NCBI GenBank assembly: GCA_022843465.1
Contig: JALHNO010000009.1
Location: 129,637 to 193,636 of the forward strand
From: Pseudomonadota bacterium
GTDB taxonomy: Bacteria; Pseudomonadota; Gammaproteobacteria; Xanthomonadales; Ahniellaceae
Length of the DNA stretch: 64,000 bases
Direction of reading: 5' to 3'
Below the pieces are notes generated by a model. It saw nothing but the letters and a program-made list of their open reading frames with translations, did not search any database and was not told the DNA's origin. Shown here piece by piece: positions 62,113 to 64,000 of this stretch (positions within the stretch are counted from its first letter, which is position 1; the number at the start of each line of letters is the position of its first letter). The position numbers and the translations under genes are program-made.

Positions 62113-63693
62113 GTGCAGACCAGCAACGCAGCCCCAGCAGACAGCGCGCGCCTGCCGCGCCAGATTCCGTACATCATCGGCAACGAGGGCTGCGAGCGCT
62201 TCAGCTTCTACGGGATGCGCAACATCCTGACGCCGTTCCTGATCACGTCCCTGCTGCTGCATCTGCCCGAAGCTGATCGCGCTGGCGAAGCCAAGCACAT
62301 CTTCCATACCTTCATGATCGGGGTGTATTTCTTCCCCCTGCTTGGCGGCTATCTCGCTGATCGCTTCTTCGGCAAGTTCAACACCATCCTCTGGTTCAGC
62401 CTGATCTACAGCCTGGGCCAGGGATTCCTGGCGTTCTTCCCCGACAACCGGACGGGCTTCTTCGCCGGTCTCGTCCTGATCGCCTTCGGCTCCGGCGGCA
62501 TAAAACCGCTGGTGGCATCGTTTGTCGGCGATCAGTTCACCCAGTCGAACAAGCATCTGGCCAAGATCGTTTTTGATGCCTTCTACTGGATCATCAATTT
62601 CGGATCCTTGTTCGCGTCCCTGCTGATGCCGATCTTCCTGCGCGAGTACGGCCCCAGCGTCGCCTTCGGCATCCCCGGCGTACTGATGCTGATCGCGACC
62701 CTGGTGCTGTGGATCGGCCGCAAGACCTATGTGATGGTGCCGCCGGCGCCGGCCAATCCGGATTCATTCTCCAATGTCGTCAAGACCGCACTGCTCACCA
62801 AACGGCCAGGCGACGGCCAACTGGGATCGGTGATTGCGGTGCTCGGCGTCCTGCTCGCGATTGCGGCGCTGTCCATGATGTACTTCGTGGACGGCATGAT
62901 CGTCATCGCGATCTGCTCGGCCGTGGTGCTCTTCCTCAGCGGCGTCGGCGGCGGCGCCTGGCTGCAGTTGGACCGTGCCCGTGGCGTGCACCCGGATGCC
63001 GCGGTCGATGGTGTGCGCGCCGTGCTGCGCATCCTGATCGTGTTTGCCCTGGTCACACCGTTCTGGTCGCTGTTCGATCAGAAGGCATCGACCTGGATTC
63101 TGCAAGGCAACCAGATGAGCATCCCGAACTGGCTGCCCACCTGGTTGAATCAACCAACCCAGATGCAATTGCTCAATCCGCTGATGGTGATGATCCTGAT
63201 CCCGTTCAACAACATGGTGCTGTATCCGGCCCTGCGTCGCTTCGGCTACGAGCCGACCGCGCTGCGCCGAATGACCACCGGCATCGTCTTCAGCGCGCTT
63301 GCGTGGATCGCAGTCGGCAGCTATCAGTTGATCATCGATGGCGGCAATCCGATCTCGCTGATGTGGCAGATCCTGCCCTATGCCCTGCTGACATTTGGCG
63401 AAGTGCTGGTCTCCGCCACCGGCCTCGAATTCGCCTACAGCCAGGCGCCCGCCGCGATGAAGGGCGTGATCATGAGCTTCTGGTACCTCGGCACTACCGT
63501 CGGCAATCTCTGGGTACTGATCTCCAACAAGGCCGTGCGCAACGACGTCGTGATGGGATCGATCACCCAGACCGGACTCAGCGAAGCCGCCTTCCTGATG
63601 TTCTTCTTCGCCGGCTTCGCCCTCCTCGCCGCCCTCGCCTTCGGCCTCTACGCCAGACGCTACAAGGAAGTCGACAACTACCGCGCTGCGTAG
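62113..63693 (+). CDS. Proton-coupled oligopeptide transporter (POT/PTR2 family)
   Basis: POT proteins import di- and tripeptides with protons across the inner membrane. The protein has 526 residues, starting at a GTG at 62113 (GAG nearby). The proton-coupling ExxERF motif is in IIGNEGCERFSFYGMRNIL, followed by HTFMIGVYFFPLLGGYLADRFFG. About 14 spans are seen. The family signature region is in FDAFYWIINFGSLFASLLMP, and the second half contains LPYALLTFGEVLVSATGLEF, close to the conserved segment of DtpA-like carriers. It is monocistronic and set between repeat arrays. Confidence 0.9.
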   Translation: MQTSNAAPADSARLPRQIPYIIGNEGCERFSFYGMRNILTPFLITSLLLHLPEADRAGEAKHIFHTFMIGVYFFPLLGGYLADRFFGKFNTILWFSLIYSLGQGFLAFFPDNRTGFFAGLVLIAFGSGGIKPLVASFVGDQFTQSNKHLAKIVFDAFYWIINFGSLFASLLMPIFLREYGPSVAFGIPGVLMLIATLVLWIGRKTYVMVPPAPANPDSFSNVVKTALLTKRPGDGQLGSVIAVLGVLLAIAALSMMYFVDGMIVIAICSAVVLFLSGVGGGAWLQLDRARGVHPDAAVDGVRAVLRILIVFALVTPFWSLFDQKASTWILQGNQMSIPNWLPTWLNQPTQMQLLNPLMVMILIPFNNMVLYPALRRFGYEPTALRRMTTGIVFSALAWIAVGSYQLIIDGGNPISLMWQILPYALLTFGEVLVSATGLEFAYSQAPAAMKGVIMSFWYLGTTVGNLWVLISNKAVRNDVVMGSITQTGLSEAAFLMFFFAGFALLAALAFGLYARRYKEVDNYRAA

Positions 63694-63705
63694 CATCCCC
63701 CTGAC

Positions 63706-63899
63706 GTAGGATGTGGTGAGCGCAGCGAACCGCATCGTTGTTCAATGGTTTCCGCCCGGCGTGAGGTGGCTCAATGCCGCACGGCGAGATGATCAGGCGA
63801 CTGCAGGAGCATGATGCGGTTCACTGCGTTCACCGCATCCTACGGTCGCAGCACCACCGGATCGCACTGGCGTAGGATGCCGGTGAGCGCAGCGAACCG
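63706..63899. repeat. Three dispersed copies of the GATGCGGT/ACCGCATC palindrome
   Basis: GTAGGATGTGGTGAGCGCAG with its partner arm lies at 63706-63736. An inverted copy, GATGCGGTTCACTGCGTTCA and its arm, lies at 63813-63843. A third direct copy starts at 63872 and ends at 63899 after AGCGAACCG, where its 3' arm is cut off by the sequence that begins at 63900. These are the same elements as inside the 199-bp array. Confidence 0.8.
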
Positions 63900-64000
63900 G
63901 TGCGCCCGTGAGGGCGCACAGCCAGCGGGGTGGAAGTCCCCGTCGAGGTTATCCACGGCCTCGTAGTCGAAAGTAACTGCGTCGGAGCGATCCGGGGTGG
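63900..64000 (+). mobile_element. Group II intron, 5' end (continues beyond the window)
   Basis: The sequence begins GTGCGCCC, the usual 5' end of bacterial group II introns (consensus GUGYG). An 8-bp stem GTGCGCCC-GTGA-GGGCGCAC follows, as in Ll.LtrB where GCGCCC pairs with GGGUGU. Then come GGGGTGGAAGTCCCC and GTAGTCGAAAGTAACTGCG, which look like domain I. The element starts exactly where a palindromic repeat stops. The reverse transcriptase gene, if present, would be to the right. The class cannot be assigned from 101 bases. Confidence 0.72.

Overview
This 64 kb window is chromosomal DNA from a GC-rich gammaproteobacterium, most likely of the order Xanthomonadales/Lysobacterales. The evidence is a type II secretion operon in the Xanthomonas xps order (E-F-G-H-I-J-K-L-M-N-D) with a lipoprotein secretin, a single-chain PurL, the dense high-GC coding style, and intergenic palindromic repeats typical of this group. 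No plasmid or phage genes are visible, and I recognise no tRNA or rRNA gene. The last 101 bases look like the 5' end of a group II intron.

Layout. 1-1086: 5' part of a secreted-protein gene, then a non-coding stretch with an 86-bp tandem palindromic repeat. 1087-18821 (minus strand): one long run of tightly spaced genes, purL, then a membrane protein resembling exosortase-H-associated proteins, then gspE to gspD, a lipoprotein and a secreted protein of unknown function. 19034-21815 (minus): dsbC and xerD, which are neighbours in many gammaproteobacteria but are separated here by an 87-nt palindrome and ten exact-length 86-bp repeats. 21895-30126: an RDD membrane protein, an MFS transporter-acyltransferase fusion, an RsbW-like ATPase, a TonB-dependent receptor, a K+-independent H+-pyrophosphatase and a NYN-LOTUS protein.

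30248-43641 is an efflux and signalling region. A BigR/SqrR-like ArsR repressor with two cysteines 66 residues apart faces DUF2892, an RND adaptor, an RND pump, an OsmC-like protein and a DUF2235 hydrolase, with a 22-bp dyad between them. This looks like a thiol- or sulfide-responsive unit. A LytS/LytTR pair and a second RND pump with its adaptor follow. 43840-48453 holds a REC-GGDEF protein, a cyanide-insensitive bd-type oxidase (cioAB) and soluble pyrophosphatase. 48547-54203 holds an amidohydrolase and five poorly characterised proteins, mostly membrane-linked.

54334-61340: amgK and murU, the kinase and uridylyltransferase of peptidoglycan sugar recycling, flank a compact four-gene MacAB-like exporter. 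One of its adaptor proteins is an internal tandem duplication and it is followed by a third adaptor, a lipoprotein. This is the most unusual gene system in the window. 61300-64000: a 199-bp repeat array that runs into the 3' end of murU, a POT-family peptide transporter, further copies of the same repeat family, and the intron start, which interrupts one of those copies just after its hairpin.
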